64,000 nucleotides of DNA from Halobacillus shinanisalinarum (GCF_022919835.1 NZ_CP095074.1:1860001-1924000), one strand, 5' to 3'. Positions 16,120-24,987 are shown, numbered from the stretch's first letter. Numbers and translations are program-made. Notes: a model not told the origin generated them from the letters alone.

Positions 16120-16950
16120 TTACTTAGTCACTTCATATTGGAATATATCTTCTCCATAGTATTCTTCAGAAATCTCAGATAGTGTTCCGTCTTCTCTTAA
16201 TTCTTTCAATGCTTGGTTAACCTCTTCAACTAGTTGTTCATTTTCTTCTGATTTATGAATCAGCAAAATTGTTTCGCCTACATAAATAGGGTCGGTTCCT
16301 CTCACTTTTAAACCAAGTTCTTCAATAACCTCATTTTGTCCCAAGTTAGCAGGACCAACAAAAGCATCATATTTACCAGAGTCTATTTCTTTTAGACGCT
16401 GAGCGTATGGAATATCACCACTAGATTCCTCAAGATCAAGTTTATGTTCAGGATTTTCCTCTTGCCAATCCAATACTACTTGTAATGTTCCTCCTCCAGC
16501 TGTAAAAGGTGTGATATTCTTTCCAACTAGATCCTCAAGAGTTTCAATATCACTGTCTTCTCTAACATACATTTTTATCAGACTTCTTCCATTTGGTTCT
16601 TCCGGTACATAATATTGCTCTTTACGTTCAGGAGTCGGATAGAATCCACCCACATTAAGTTCATATTTCCCTGTTTTTAGACCAGTTTCTTGAGCACTAT
16701 CAGCTACTGCCTGAATATTAAATTCATATCCTTCTAATTTTTCATCTATCGCTCTTAATACATCCGGCTCATAACCTAGGATTTCACCATCTGGTGTTTG
16801 CCAGCTTAAATTCTTGGAAGTTGGAGGTGTAGTAACTTGTATAGTTCGTACCTCCTCACTTGCTGTTTCATCTGTAACTGACTCCTCGTTACATGCTGCT
16901 AATACAAAAGTCATTCCTAAAGCTAATAAAGACATTGATAATTTTTTCAT
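16120..16950 (-). CDS. Amino acid ABC transporter, substrate-binding lipoprotein
   Basis: 276 residues from ATG 16950. The lipoprotein signal ends at LAAC (MTFVLAAC), so the protein is anchored outside the membrane. A type-3 periplasmic-binding fold follows (SBP_bac_3), with PDVLRAIDEKLEGYEF, LKTGKYELNVGGFYPTPERK and a late IYVGETILLIHKSE hinge strand. The usual ligand for this family is a polar amino acid or an opine. Given the opine dehydrogenase gene in the same unit, an opine-like N-substituted amino acid is the preferred guess. Confidence 0.88.
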   Translation of the reverse strand: MKKLSMSLLALGMTFVLAACNEESVTDETASEEVRTIQVTTPPTSKNLSWQTPDGEILGYEPDVLRAIDEKLEGYEFNIQAVADSAQETGLKTGKYELNVGGFYPTPERKEQYYVPEEPNGRSLIKMYVREDSDIETLEDLVGKNITPFTAGGGTLQVVLDWQEENPEHKLDLEESSGDIPYAQRLKEIDSGKYDAFVGPANLGQNEVIEELGLKVRGTDPIYVGETILLIHKSEENEQLVEEVNQALKELREDGTLSEISEEYYGEDIFQYEVTK

Positions 16951-16974
16951 AAATAACACCCCTTGTTTATATTT

Positions 16975-17739
16975 TTATTGTGTAGCTTCCATCATTTCAG
17001 CAGCTTCTGCATAATAATTTTTCAAAAATTGTTTTGTTCTTTCATTTTGTGAGTTCTCAAAAATTTGTTCAGGTGATCCTTCTTCAACAATTTTTCCTTT
17101 TTCCATAAATACAATTTTATTTGATACCTTTCGTGCAAAACTCATTTCATGAGTTACTAGGAGAATTGTTACACCAGTTTTTGCAACACTTTCGATAACT
17201 TTTAACACTTCAGCTACCAACTCCGGATCGAGTGAAGATGTTGGTTCATCAAATAAAATTACTTCTGGTTCAACAGCTAAAGCTCTTGCAATACTTACCC
17301 TTTGCTGTTGTCCTCCTGATAATCTAGAAGGATATTCATTTTCTTTTTCTAACAAACCTACTTTTTCTAATAAATCAATACTTTTTTCATAAGCTTCTTT
17401 TTTTGACTTCTTCTGAACTGTAATTTGGGCATCCATCACATTTTCTACTACTGTTTTATTTTTAAACAGATTAAATTGTTGAAAAACCATTGCAGTGTTA
17501 CGTCTTAGCTGAAGTATTTCTTTTTTATTAATATTTTTAAAGTCTGCACTTACATCTAACAGTTGCATTTGACCTTCGTCGGGTTCAACTAGATAATTAA
17601 TACACTTTAATATAGTTGTCTTACCAGTACCACTTGGTCCTATAAAAGTGACAACGTCACCTTTGTTAACAGTTAAATCAACACCTTTTAAAACTTCTTT
17701 ATCACCAAATGATACTTTCAAATTTTGAATATTTAACAT
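16975..17739 (-). CDS. Amino acid ABC transporter, ATPase
   Basis: 254 residues. Walker A GPSGTGKTT near residue 34, Q-loop FQQFNLF, signature LSGGQQQRVSIARAL near 142, Walker B VILFDEPTSSLDPE and the switch His in LLVTHEMSFARKV. Closest in type to GlnQ/HisP. It powers uptake by the two permeases downstream. It is the first transporter gene after the opine dehydrogenase, with a 134-bp gap that has no clear terminator. Confidence 0.93.
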   Translation of the reverse strand: MLNIQNLKVSFGDKEVLKGVDLTVNKGDVVTFIGPSGTGKTTILKCINYLVEPDEGQMQLLDVSADFKNINKKEILQLRRNTAMVFQQFNLFKNKTVVENVMDAQITVQKKSKKEAYEKSIDLLEKVGLLEKENEYPSRLSGGQQQRVSIARALAVEPEVILFDEPTSSLDPELVAEVLKVIESVAKTGVTILLVTHEMSFARKVSNKIVFMEKGKIVEEGSPEQIFENSQNERTKQFLKNYYAEAAEMMEATQ

Positions 17740-17873
17740 TTAGAAATCCCACCCTTTTTGAAATCTCTTTCAAATAACTATTGACTATCCTTGAGAGAAA
17801 TTATTAATCAATACTTTAAAACCACTGGATATCAATCTATAAATCTTTTCTTTATGATAACTTTTAGAATCAT

Positions 17874-18929
17874 TTAAACTTTTTGAGTCAGCCCCCCATA
17901 ACTGGATAGTTCTTCGAAAGTTATGTTCTCGAGGTTAACCCCCTCTTTTCTATAGTCCACTGTTGAAAGTAAAGATGTTATATCGATAAGTGAATCTGTG
18001 TAAGGTATCTCAATACCAGCTTTCTTAGCAATTTCTGAAATTGCCACTAAACCAAAAGGTATATCTTCGGTAAAGTATCTATGTTTAAAAGTAGTTGGAC
18101 CTGCTCCCTCTGGGAATAAACCAGGTAACGCCTCATATAAAGTGGAATAACTAGTTCCATAAAAATCATTTAGAATAGTAAGAATATCTTTTGTTTCTAC
18201 ATGGAACAAATCAGCTATTTCCCTTCTTTCATCATCAACTTTTTCAATGTATCTAACTATTAAAGGGGATATACCATCTGGATAAAATAGAAATTCTTGC
18301 GAATCATCAATCCTGCTGGCATTAAATAATGAAATTGGTACATGAACCACAACGTTTGAATTATTTAATGAAGTTTCAAATACATTTTTGGAAGGAACTA
18401 GATGTGGGAATCTCTCTAAAAATTCTGATGATAATGATGGCTGTCCTTTTGAAGTAGCTAGTGTACTTACTAAGACGTTATTTTTAATTCTTCTTACACT
18501 TACTGCCCCTTCATCATCTGCATCACTAATGAAAGGCTGTGCGCTTGTTTCTGCAATAGTAATATTTTTAGTCTCAATATCTTCTCCAAGTATTTGTTTA
18601 CATTCAACAGCCCCCCAATATCCTGGGATAAACACTATTGTCTGATCGTTCTTTAGTAACGGCTTTAATTCTCTAATAATTGGTTTATGGCCATCTGCAG
18701 TAGTTGAAATGATAATAATTTCAGCATCCTGAATGACTTCTTCCATTGATGTGTGTACTTCTAAATTTATGTATCCAGAATAAACACCTTTTATTTCTAA
18801 CCCATTCCTAGATATTCGTTCTGCTCTTTCTGCATTTCTTGTATATAATTTGACCTTTTCTTCATTTAAAGCTAGATAGCTAGCTATCGCTTGACCTGTA
18901 TTACCTCCGCCTATCACTGCATATGTCAT
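17874..18929 (-). CDS. NAD/NADP octopine/nopaline dehydrogenase family protein
   Basis: 351 residues. The N-terminal Rossmann domain starts MTYAVIGGGNTGQAIASYLA (GxGNxG) and has IIIISTTADGH; the C-terminal opine-dehydrogenase domain contains NVVVHVPISLFNASRID near 205, where the family has its catalytic His, and a late YGTSYSTLYEALPGLFPEG stretch. These enzymes make or oxidatively split opines (amino acid joined to a 2-oxo acid). With an uptake system and a GntR regulator beside it, breakdown of an imported opine-like compound is more likely than synthesis. No nicotianamine-synthase-like partner is present, so a staphylopine-type metallophore is unlikely. Confidence 0.85.
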   Translation of the reverse strand: MTYAVIGGGNTGQAIASYLALNEEKVKLYTRNAERAERISRNGLEIKGVYSGYINLEVHTSMEEVIQDAEIIIISTTADGHKPIIRELKPLLKNDQTIVFIPGYWGAVECKQILGEDIETKNITIAETSAQPFISDADDEGAVSVRRIKNNVLVSTLATSKGQPSLSSEFLERFPHLVPSKNVFETSLNNSNVVVHVPISLFNASRIDDSQEFLFYPDGISPLIVRYIEKVDDERREIADLFHVETKDILTILNDFYGTSYSTLYEALPGLFPEGAGPTTFKHRYFTEDIPFGLVAISEIAKKAGIEIPYTDSLIDITSLLSTVDYRKEGVNLENITFEELSSYGGLTQKV

Positions 18930-18962
18930 AGAAACACCCCTAAGTTTATTTTTATTGTTTGA

Positions 18963-19652
18963 TTATTTGCTCTTTCTGTCTGATTTGTTAACGCTTTCAT
19001 AATTTTCAACAGCTTTAATCGCCACTTTCATTGCATTTATAATATGCTTTTCAATTTCTAATTCTGCGTTAACCTTATCTCCTTTAATCATGTAATTAAG
19101 TATGACCTCATGTTCATCAGATGAAGTTTTTATATCTACAAAGTGTTTATGAGCTAAATGTCTATATCTATTAATACGATCATTTAGTTGAAAAATAATG
19201 TTTACAACTGTTGTATTATCACTGATAGAGTAAATAGCACTGTGAAACTTACCACCCAAATTCTCTGTATCTGTATAATCCTCTAATCTAGCGTTTAATT
19301 TCACCATTTTTGTAAGATATGATAAATGCCCGATGTGTTCTTCTGTAAGATTATCGATTGCATCTCTGATTAGAATTCCTTCTAATTTACTACGCATTAC
19401 AAATAATTCTTTACATTCTTTTATTGATATAGGAGAAACACAAAATGTTCCATTCGAATTACGAACAACTAGCCCCTCTACTTCAAGTCTTTGTAATGCC
19501 TCTCTAAGAGGTGTCCTGCTTATTGCCAATTCATTTCCTAATTCCTTATTCACAATAGGTTGTCCTGGTTCAAGAAAAGATTTTATAATTTTTTCTTTAA
19601 TCTGCTTATAAACAATATCTTTGGCTGAAATCCTACTCAAATTATTTTCCAT
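18963..19652 (-). CDS. GntR-family regulator, FCD subfamily
   Basis: About 230 residues from ATG 19652; a GTG further upstream is also possible because AAAGGGG lies there. Winged helix: VYKQIKEKIIKSFLEPGQPI, then ISRTPLREALQRLEVEGLVV. The FCD ligand domain follows with ENLGGKFHSAIYSIS and a final HIINAMKVAI. It heads the opine operon (33 bp before the dehydrogenase). A palindrome TTGTATACAA between its promoter and start is the classical operator shape for this subfamily, so it probably represses itself and the genes after it. Confidence 0.85.
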   Translation of the reverse strand: MENNLSRISAKDIVYKQIKEKIIKSFLEPGQPIVNKELGNELAISRTPLREALQRLEVEGLVVRNSNGTFCVSPISIKECKELFVMRSKLEGILIRDAIDNLTEEHIGHLSYLTKMVKLNARLEDYTDTENLGGKFHSAIYSISDNTTVVNIIFQLNDRINRYRHLAHKHFVDIKTSSDEHEVILNYMIKGDKVNAELEIEKHIINAMKVAIKAVENYESVNKSDRKSK

Positions 19653-19693
19653 AGTTTTAAAAATAATCACCACCCCTTTGTATAAGTGAATAA

Positions 19694-19733
19694 TTGTATA
19701 CAAATATTATAGCATACATATTTCCGATTACAA
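19694..19733 (-). promoter_or_regulatory. Promoter and operator of the opine unit
   Basis: On the minus strand: -35 TTGTAA (19733-19728), 16 bp, -10 TATAAT (19711-19706), then the perfect palindrome TTGTATACAA (19703-19694) just after the -10. A repressor here would block the start of transcription. Confidence 0.7.
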
Positions 19734-19739
19734 TAAATA

Positions 19740-20190
19740 TTAATAATTTTCTGTAAATTAATTTAGTTAGATTTTTCAAACCACTCTATAGATGATTTTC
19801 AGAACTAAAAATCTTTCTAAATGCTATTTATTTTCAACAGAAGAGTACTTAATGAATTAAAAGGTCATCACCTTTCATAATTTGTATATTCGGTATATTT
19901 TTCTGGAAAATTCTTGACTATATTGAAGTAAGTTCCTGCAAGTAATCATTGCAGTCATGCGGAATCTCGTTTAAGAAGCACAGATTTTCATCACCGTATT
20001 GGGGAACCGCCAGCAAAACGCGGATAGCTTACGCTAAGGATAAAAATCCTTATCTTATAGGCTTTTCTATGTCTTGAGTTTTGTTCGTTCTATACAACAT
20101 GCATTGTTTTACCTTTTATTTAGCTACACTCTTTTTCCGTATGTATTCAATCAATGGAAAAAGGATCTGTTCACCCAAACTCTCAAAAGA
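19740..20190. other. Intergenic, nothing recognised
   Basis: About 450 bp, AT-rich to 19880, then a more GC-balanced stretch (19930-20080) that looks like old coding or RNA sequence but gives no convincing frame. It probably marks the edge of mobile-element debris. Confidence 0.35.
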
Positions 20191-20191
20191 T

Positions 20192-20323
20192 TCATCCATT
20201 CTCTGGTCGTTGTTGTATAGCCCCGGATAATTGCTCTTCAAAAATGATATCCATTCCTATTTCTTCGAGTTGTTTGTATTGTCTTGCCGGATTCTTGTTT
20301 GTTCCAATAGAGTAGACTCTAAT
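20192..20323 (-). pseudogene. Serine resolvase, N-terminal fragment
   Basis: A 44-codon frame reads IRVYSIGTNKNPARQYKQLE, then EIGMDIIFEEQLSGA and stops. This is the start of a Tn3-type resolvase domain (RVST...NPARQ...IFEEKLSG) with the catalytic Ser region altered. The rest of the gene is missing; the sequence ends where the IS110 copy begins. Probably an older element disrupted by later insertions. Confidence 0.6.
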
Positions 20324-20331
20324 GAAATAAA

Positions 20332-20363
20332 ATAGACTGAATGGCAAAAACCAATCAGTCTAT
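20332..20363. repeat. Inverted repeat beside IS110 copy
   Basis: TAGACTGAATGG pairs with CCAATCAGTCTA around CAAAAA. It could be a terminator, or a structured target: IS110-family elements often insert at or beside hairpins. It lies about 160 bp from the transposase stop. Confidence 0.4.
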
Positions 20364-20521
20364 AAATAATTATCTTATTCCATTAATACCAGCTAATAGA
20401 AGGTCAACAGGTAGGGCTAAAAAAGATAAAAAAGTCATGTTACAATAAAGACGGACATACCAAATAAACTTCAAACAGGGTAACTTGAAGTTATTTCTAT
20501 TAGAATATTTTTTTGGATCAT

Positions 20522-21721
20522 CTAAATTTTGAAAGCCTCTTTACGTTTTAATAAAGCATAAATCCAATGAATGAGCTTATTTGCACAAGCAATGATGGCC
20601 ACCTTATGGGGTTTCCCTTCTTCACGCTTTTTGTCATAAAATGCTTTTAGTTTTGGATTACGGTTGTTGGTTATCCCACATTGCGCTGCTGTATAAAGTA
20701 CATGTCGGAGGCGGGAGGAGCCCCTTTTGGTAATTTTGTTGATCGTGGCCTTAAACTTGCCAGATTCGAAAATACTTGGATCAATTCCGGCATAAGCTAC
20801 AAGTTTTTTTGGATGGCTAAACGGATCGATTTCCCCAATCTCGGCGATGATTGTGGCCGCAATCTTGCCACCAATACCTGGGATCGATCGAATAATCCTA
20901 TATTCTTCAAATTCTTCTGCCAGGGCATCTATCTCTTTTTTAACTTGAGATAGGTGCTCTTGGTATTGTAGAAGCAATTGAATGGTGAGATTTAAACAAA
21001 CTAAGTTACTACTATATACATTATGATTAAATGGATCTCGCTCAGCTGCATCTTTTAGTTTCTGAGCCTTTTCTAAAGCCCACTTCAAAGAACGTTTAGC
21101 CCCCTGCCTCAAAATGACTTCGGCCATTTGATCAACCGTTTCCTTCTTTACCCCTTCTGGTGTTTGATAGTAACGGAGGGTTGATAAGGAAGTCGGTGAA
21201 TATAAGGCTGCGAATACCTTCTTATATTCAGGGAAGACTTGGTCCAGTATGGTTTGAAATTGGAGTTTAGCTTGGACATACATACCTGTTAAAGATTCAT
21301 ATTGCCTCGTTAAATGACGTAAATTCATCGTTCGTATGCTCTTCTTTTGAAAGGCTTCAAGATCTTCGTTTTGGTAGTACAACTCCCCTAAACGGAAAGC
21401 ATCGATGGCATCGGTTTTCACTTTCCTCAAGCTACTTTTTCTAGATTCATAGGAAAGCACTGGATTAATTAAAAAATAGGTGATTTGATGTTCTTCTAAA
21501 AACTGAAGTACAGGCTCGTGATAGTGCCCCGTTGATTTAAATATCACGACTGGAGGTAGACCAGAAACATCCTCAACTTCTTGATAAAACCGATAAAAGT
21601 CACATAAACCTAATGCATTATGTTCGAATTTAAAGCTTTTCTTGTAAGGATTTTTCTTCTGTAAAAAGGCTTGAACTTGGCTTTCTCCTTTTGCGACATC
21701 CAGGCCAATGACTGGATCCAT
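20522..21721 (-). CDS. IS110-family transposase (DEDD)
   Basis: 399 residues, full length. The RuvC-like domain begins MDPVIGLDVAKGESQVQAFL (first catalytic Asp), with VIFKSTGHYHEP (Glu position changed in part) and LRKVKTDAIDAFRLGELYYQ (the DxxD pair). The C-terminal transposase_20 domain carries IRSIPGIGGKIAATIIAEIG and TKRGSSRLRHVLYTAAQC, including the catalytic Ser region. ATG preceded by AAGGAG. IS110 enzymes recombine DNA guided by a bridge RNA coded in the element's non-coding end; here that end is 21722-21925. No terminal inverted repeats are expected or seen. The gene looks intact. Confidence 0.93.
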   Translation of the reverse strand: MDPVIGLDVAKGESQVQAFLQKKNPYKKSFKFEHNALGLCDFYRFYQEVEDVSGLPPVVIFKSTGHYHEPVLQFLEEHQITYFLINPVLSYESRKSSLRKVKTDAIDAFRLGELYYQNEDLEAFQKKSIRTMNLRHLTRQYESLTGMYVQAKLQFQTILDQVFPEYKKVFAALYSPTSLSTLRYYQTPEGVKKETVDQMAEVILRQGAKRSLKWALEKAQKLKDAAERDPFNHNVYSSNLVCLNLTIQLLLQYQEHLSQVKKEIDALAEEFEEYRIIRSIPGIGGKIAATIIAEIGEIDPFSHPKKLVAYAGIDPSIFESGKFKATINKITKRGSSRLRHVLYTAAQCGITNNRNPKLKAFYDKKREEGKPHKVAIIACANKLIHWIYALLKRKEAFKI

Positions 21722-21925
21722 TGATTACCACATCTCCTTTTTTAGAATTAGTCGGCAGCCCCTAACCTATCTTGCAGTATCATAGCTTCGCTTGTTATAC
21801 GGGATCTATGTCCCAACCAGCCTCAAACATGTTTCTACAAGTAGGGGGTGGACAATATTCCGATCGGGATCATGTCCCACGCGCCCTAACGTCCTACCCC
21901 GACTACCTAAAGAATAACCCATAAA
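21722..21925 (-). ncRNA. Candidate bridge RNA of the IS110 element
   Basis: The 200 bp upstream of the transposase contain no frame but are GC-richer and rich in short dyads. The motif CGGGATC(T)ATGTCCC occurs twice, at 21800-21814 and 21865-21878, as near-identical hairpin arms 65 bp apart. In the IS621 branch the bridge RNA lies exactly here, in the 5' non-coding end, and has two internal loops for target and donor. Position, length and the doubled motif fit; guide loops cannot be assigned without the element ends. Confidence 0.55.
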
Positions 21926-22053
21926 AAATAGGCTAACCAGTTCATCCGGTTAACCTTATGATACGAAGCGTCCTTTAGCTGAAGAAAATGTAATGTGCCT
22001 TTTAGGAAAAGGTGATAGAATGAAAGGGATTTTAAAATTCACAGGGGGATAAC

Positions 22054-22716
22054 ATGACTTTAAGATATAAATGTTTAATACTTGACCACGATGACACAGC
22101 AGTAAAAAGCACACCTGATATACATTATCCATCCTTTGTTCAAGCTTTAAAAGAATTAAGGCCTAATGATAAATCCATTACATTTGAAGAATTCGTTGGA
22201 TACTGTTTTAATCCAGGGTTTTCTTCTTTATGTAAGGACATTATTCAATTTACAGAAAAGGAACAACAACATCAGCAAGAAGTATGGAAAAAGTACACCG
22301 AATCAACGGTACCAGATTTTTATGAGATGTTTCCTGAAACCATTCAAGAATTTAAGAAACAAGGTGGTATCGTGACTGTTGTTTCCCATTCAGAAAGAAG
22401 TCGAATTGAAAGAGACTACTCAGTACATTTTGGGTTTTTACCAGACGCCATCTTCGGCTGGGAACTTGAGGAGCATCAGAGAAAGCCACATCCTTACCCG
22501 ATCAAACAAATTTTAACCCGTTTTGATCTTCAAGAAACAGATGCCCTTGTGCTAGATGATCTTAAGCCAGGAATGGTGATGGCCAAAAGCTGCAACTTAA
22601 ATTTTGCAGCTGCCGGATGGTCTCACAGTATCCCTGAAATAAAGCAATGGATGAAAGCAGAGTCTAATTATTACTTTGAAACAGTAAAGGATTTTAAGGA
22701 TTTTATTTTCTTATAA
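22054..22716 (+). CDS. HAD-superfamily hydrolase
   Basis: 220 residues, ATG with AGGGGGA upstream. Motif I is LILDHDDTAVKST (DxD nucleophile and acid), motif II VTVVSHSE, motif III Lys in HQRKPHPYPI, motif IV VLDDLKPGM. The inserted helical cap between motifs I and II (residues 25-95) marks a subclass I phosphatase of phosphoglycolate/beta-phosphoglucomutase type. Substrate probably a small phosphorylated metabolite. Monocistronic; hairpin terminator at 22777. Confidence 0.85.
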   Translation: MTLRYKCLILDHDDTAVKSTPDIHYPSFVQALKELRPNDKSITFEEFVGYCFNPGFSSLCKDIIQFTEKEQQHQQEVWKKYTESTVPDFYEMFPETIQEFKKQGGIVTVVSHSERSRIERDYSVHFGFLPDAIFGWELEEHQRKPHPYPIKQILTRFDLQETDALVLDDLKPGMVMAKSCNLNFAAAGWSHSIPEIKQWMKAESNYYFETVKDFKDFIFL

Positions 22717-22776
22717 TTAATTTTGGGTAGGAAGTCTTGTGTAACTATCCTGCCCTAAAGCTGAATAAAACAGCAA

Positions 22777-22802
22777 AACGGACTGCACTTAGACAGTCCG
22801 TT
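22777..22802 (+). terminator. Terminator of HAD gene
   Basis: AACGGACTG cacttaga CAGTCCGTT, a perfect 9-bp stem followed by TTATT. Confidence 0.7.
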
Positions 22803-22879
22803 ATTCAACTCTTGCGCCCCGATTGAGGAAGATTATTCGTTTGTATTTTTACATGATAATCTAACTTGCCTAACGACAC

Positions 22880-23243
22880 TTACCCCTTTTCCCATTCCAT
22901 TAAAAATTCTACCTCGGAAGTCTGTTCATCAAATGAATCTTCTTTTATTACAAAGCCATTTTTTAAATAGAAATCAACAGCTTTGTTATTTTTCTTGTAC
23001 ACTTTTAATTGTATATTTTCCCTTTAGCTTTTTATAAAATTGAACAATCCCTTTCCGTATCCTTCACCTTGATACTTAACATCAATAAATAATGCAGCCA
23101 AATAATTATCTATCATTGACACGAAGCCGACAAAGTCTTCTTAATTACTTATAACATAGGTTTCAGACATTGGGATATACTTTTCTACCATCTCAGTTCG
23201 CTGTGATTTCTAACAATCCTTATCAATAAAGTCGTGTGCTATT
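22880..23243 (-). pseudogene. GNAT acetyltransferase, broken
   Basis: One frame reads EDFVGFVSMIDNYLAALFID, then VKYQGEGYGKGL, the acetyl-CoA-binding Q/RxxGxG/A region of GNAT enzymes; after a frameshift the tail reads KNNKAVDFYLKNGFVIKEDS and ends EFLMEWEKG at 22880. Upstream parts contain two in-frame stops. The whole resembles short Bacillus GNAT proteins of about 130-140 residues. Not functional as read. Confidence 0.7.
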
Positions 23244-23378
23244 AAAGAAAGGTTAGTTTTACCTTGTGCTTTATTCAATTAAATGTCCCGTTTACTACTT
23301 TTCTTAGTTTCTTCACCTACATATGACAAGTTCTCCCAGCATACTTTTATAAGGTGCGAAAGAGAGGTGAATCAAATA

Positions 23379-23762
23379 GTGAAAAGATTTATGTCTATGT
23401 TGGTCATAATTGCAGTTGTTTCTATTACTTTTATTGGCTTTGCTTCTCCAGCATCAGCCGATGCTAAAAGAACCTTCTGGTTCACCACTGGGGATGGACA
23501 ATGGGATGGATATATGAAAGTTCCTAGTGGTGGTACTATTGGTGTAAACATTACTGATTGGGGATCTAATGATGCGTTAAAGGTTCGGCTATGTAGTGCG
23601 TCAACAGGAAATTGTACAGCATATAAACCAGTCTTTAACGAACCATATGGACACAGCACCCAATTTACTAATATGGCTTTTGGCCTATATTATGGAGATG
23701 TAGCAAAACTTTATGGTGTTAACAGGCAAGTTACGGGGCGGATAATCCTTTGGCGTTATTAA
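23379..23762 (+). CDS. Small secreted protein of unknown function
   Basis: 127 residues from GTG 23379 (GAGAGGTG about 11 nt upstream). Residues 1-27 are a signal peptide ending ASPASA. The mature part, DAKRTFWFTTGDGQWDGYMK to WRY, is about 100 residues, beta-rich, with a central Cys pair (RLCSASTGNCTAYKP) that could form a disulfide. No family recognised. Own terminator at 23783. It might be a secreted antimicrobial or structural protein, but nothing shows this. Confidence 0.7.
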   Translation: MKRFMSMLVIIAVVSITFIGFASPASADAKRTFWFTTGDGQWDGYMKVPSGGTIGVNITDWGSNDALKVRLCSASTGNCTAYKPVFNEPYGHSTQFTNMAFGLYYGDVAKLYGVNRQVTGRIILWRY

Positions 23763-23782
23763 AATTAACTTTTGAATCTGTT

Positions 23783-23816
23783 AATAACACGTTTTGATTT
23801 ATCAAAACGTGTTATT
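23783..23816 (+). terminator. Terminator of secreted protein gene
   Basis: AATAACACGTTTTGA ttta TCAAAACGTGTTATT, perfect 15-bp stem with T-rich tail. Confidence 0.85.
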
Positions 23817-23841
23817 TTCATTTATCGCTCCCCTCGATGTT

Positions 23842-24030
23842 ATGATTGAACGAATAGAACCTCGTACCATAAACAATTATGGAAAAACGCTTGTGCAACG
23901 AAAGGAAATTGTGCATAACACTGAAACAGTTGAGCAGTTATTGGGTTCTCGCCAGGGTAAGTCCAAGTTACCCGTAAAATCTACATATTTTCCATTGTTT
24001 CAGGAGATACTTACTGCCAAGGAGGGATAA
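23842..24030 (+). CDS. Short protein or gene remnant before membrane gene
   Basis: A 62-codon frame from ATG 23842 (MIERIEPRTINNYGKTLVQR, then HNTETVEQLLGSRQGKSKLP, ending ILTAKEG). No ribosome site precedes the ATG and the frame remains open upstream, so it may be the 3' end of a truncated gene. Its stop is 1 base before the start of the membrane-protein gene, as in a real operon. Confidence 0.35.
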   Translation: MIERIEPRTINNYGKTLVQRKEIVHNTETVEQLLGSRQGKSKLPVKSTYFPLFQEILTAKEG

Positions 24031-24031
24031 A

Positions 24032-24574
24032 ATGGTTAAGGAAATAGAAAGAATGACCAGTACATTACATCAAATGGAAATGGACTATTGGATTCATCAT
24101 GCTTTATTCAGTTTTCACTGGTGGGTTATCTTAGTCTTAAATGCTGTCTTCCTCTTCTTATTTCTATCGTTTATAGATCGTCAGAGGATTTTACTAATCA
24201 CACTTGCATTTATGATCAGTTATGTAATCACTAGTATTTTGGATGATATCGGAGAATACTTCCAATTATGGATTTATCCTTATCATTTCCTTCAGTTTCT
24301 TGCACCATTTACTTCAGTAGAATTTATTATTGTTCCCTCTATTATGGCGTTACTGTATCAAACATTTAGCAGGTGGAAATCTTTTCTGATCGCCGATTTT
24401 ATTGCTTCGCTCGTTATTTCTTTTATTGTTCAGCCAATCTTTGTTTATCTTGACTTCTATAAATTAAATAATTGGACTTACACTTACTCATTCCTTGTTT
24501 TGTTTGGTATAGGGGTAGTTGTAAAGCTTATCATGGATTTTATTAAAATGAAGCAATTTAACCGAACAGCGTAA
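24032..24574 (+). CDS. Membrane protein, CBO0543-like
   Basis: 180 residues, with AAGGAGG 5 nt before the ATG. About five membrane segments (WWVILVLNAVFLFLFLSFI, then ILLITLAFMISYVITSIL and so on) and the ILDDIGEYFQLWIYPYHF region typical of the CBO0543 family of Firmicutes membrane proteins, often found in spore formers. Function unknown. Translationally next to the short frame at 23842. Confidence 0.7.
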   Translation: MVKEIERMTSTLHQMEMDYWIHHALFSFHWWVILVLNAVFLFLFLSFIDRQRILLITLAFMISYVITSILDDIGEYFQLWIYPYHFLQFLAPFTSVEFIIVPSIMALLYQTFSRWKSFLIADFIASLVISFIVQPIFVYLDFYKLNNWTYTYSFLVLFGIGVVVKLIMDFIKMKQFNRTA

Positions 24575-24579
24575 ATACC

Positions 24580-24618
24580 TCATTCAGGAAATGAAATGAC
24601 AATTTCTTCGTTACTCAT
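24580..24618 (-). other. 12-codon frame directly after T-box terminator
   Basis: ATG 24618 starts MSNEEIVISFPE and stops at once. It is the only minus-strand frame after the T-box leader, lacks a ribosome site and overlaps nothing real. It may be the stub of the gene that the leader once controlled. Confidence 0.25.
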
Positions 24619-24634
24619 TAAATATACACTATTA

Positions 24635-24860
24635 AAAGACATGCCCATCCCTCTATAAGGGACGAGTATGTCTTAACCCGTGGGTTCCACCGAATTTCCC
24701 ATTACCCCTATAAAGTAATGGCTTTGGTCTGCTGTATCGTAGCTTTACGGTATGAACTACTTTTTTCCATCCACACAGCTCAAAGGTGGTAAGTTACTAC
24801 GCAGCGTTAGGAATATTCCACCATCTCTTCCCTCTCTGATAACCGTTCATAATAACTCTT
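24635..24860 (-). promoter_or_regulatory. T-box leader without a downstream gene
   Basis: Read on the minus strand: base of stem I TATGAAC with GTTCATA; the AGAGAGG and GATGGTGG stem-I elements; a stem III CCATTAC/GTAATGG; the T-box core TTCGGTGGAACCCACGGG; then a terminator whose arms AAGACATACTCGTCCC and GGGATGGGCATGTCTT pair with T following. The position that reads the tRNA discriminator is A (TGGA), which would pair with U. The specifier codon cannot be fixed by eye. The next genes on this strand are far away, so the leader is an orphan facing the convergent gene at 24574. Confidence 0.75.
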
Positions 24861-24987
24861 GTCCTCATTATCGTGTAATTCTTAAATTTTAATTAACTAT
24901 ATATCGTTTTCCATATTTAGTGAAATCCACATGAAGAATTCTCAAGAAGTTGCTCCTTAATAGATCCCTCCGCCTAACTTTATTCCG

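Noticed and set aside
23794..24030. Full-length gene starting at 23794
   Set aside because: That start lies inside the terminator hairpin of the preceding gene; only the part from 23842 might be real.
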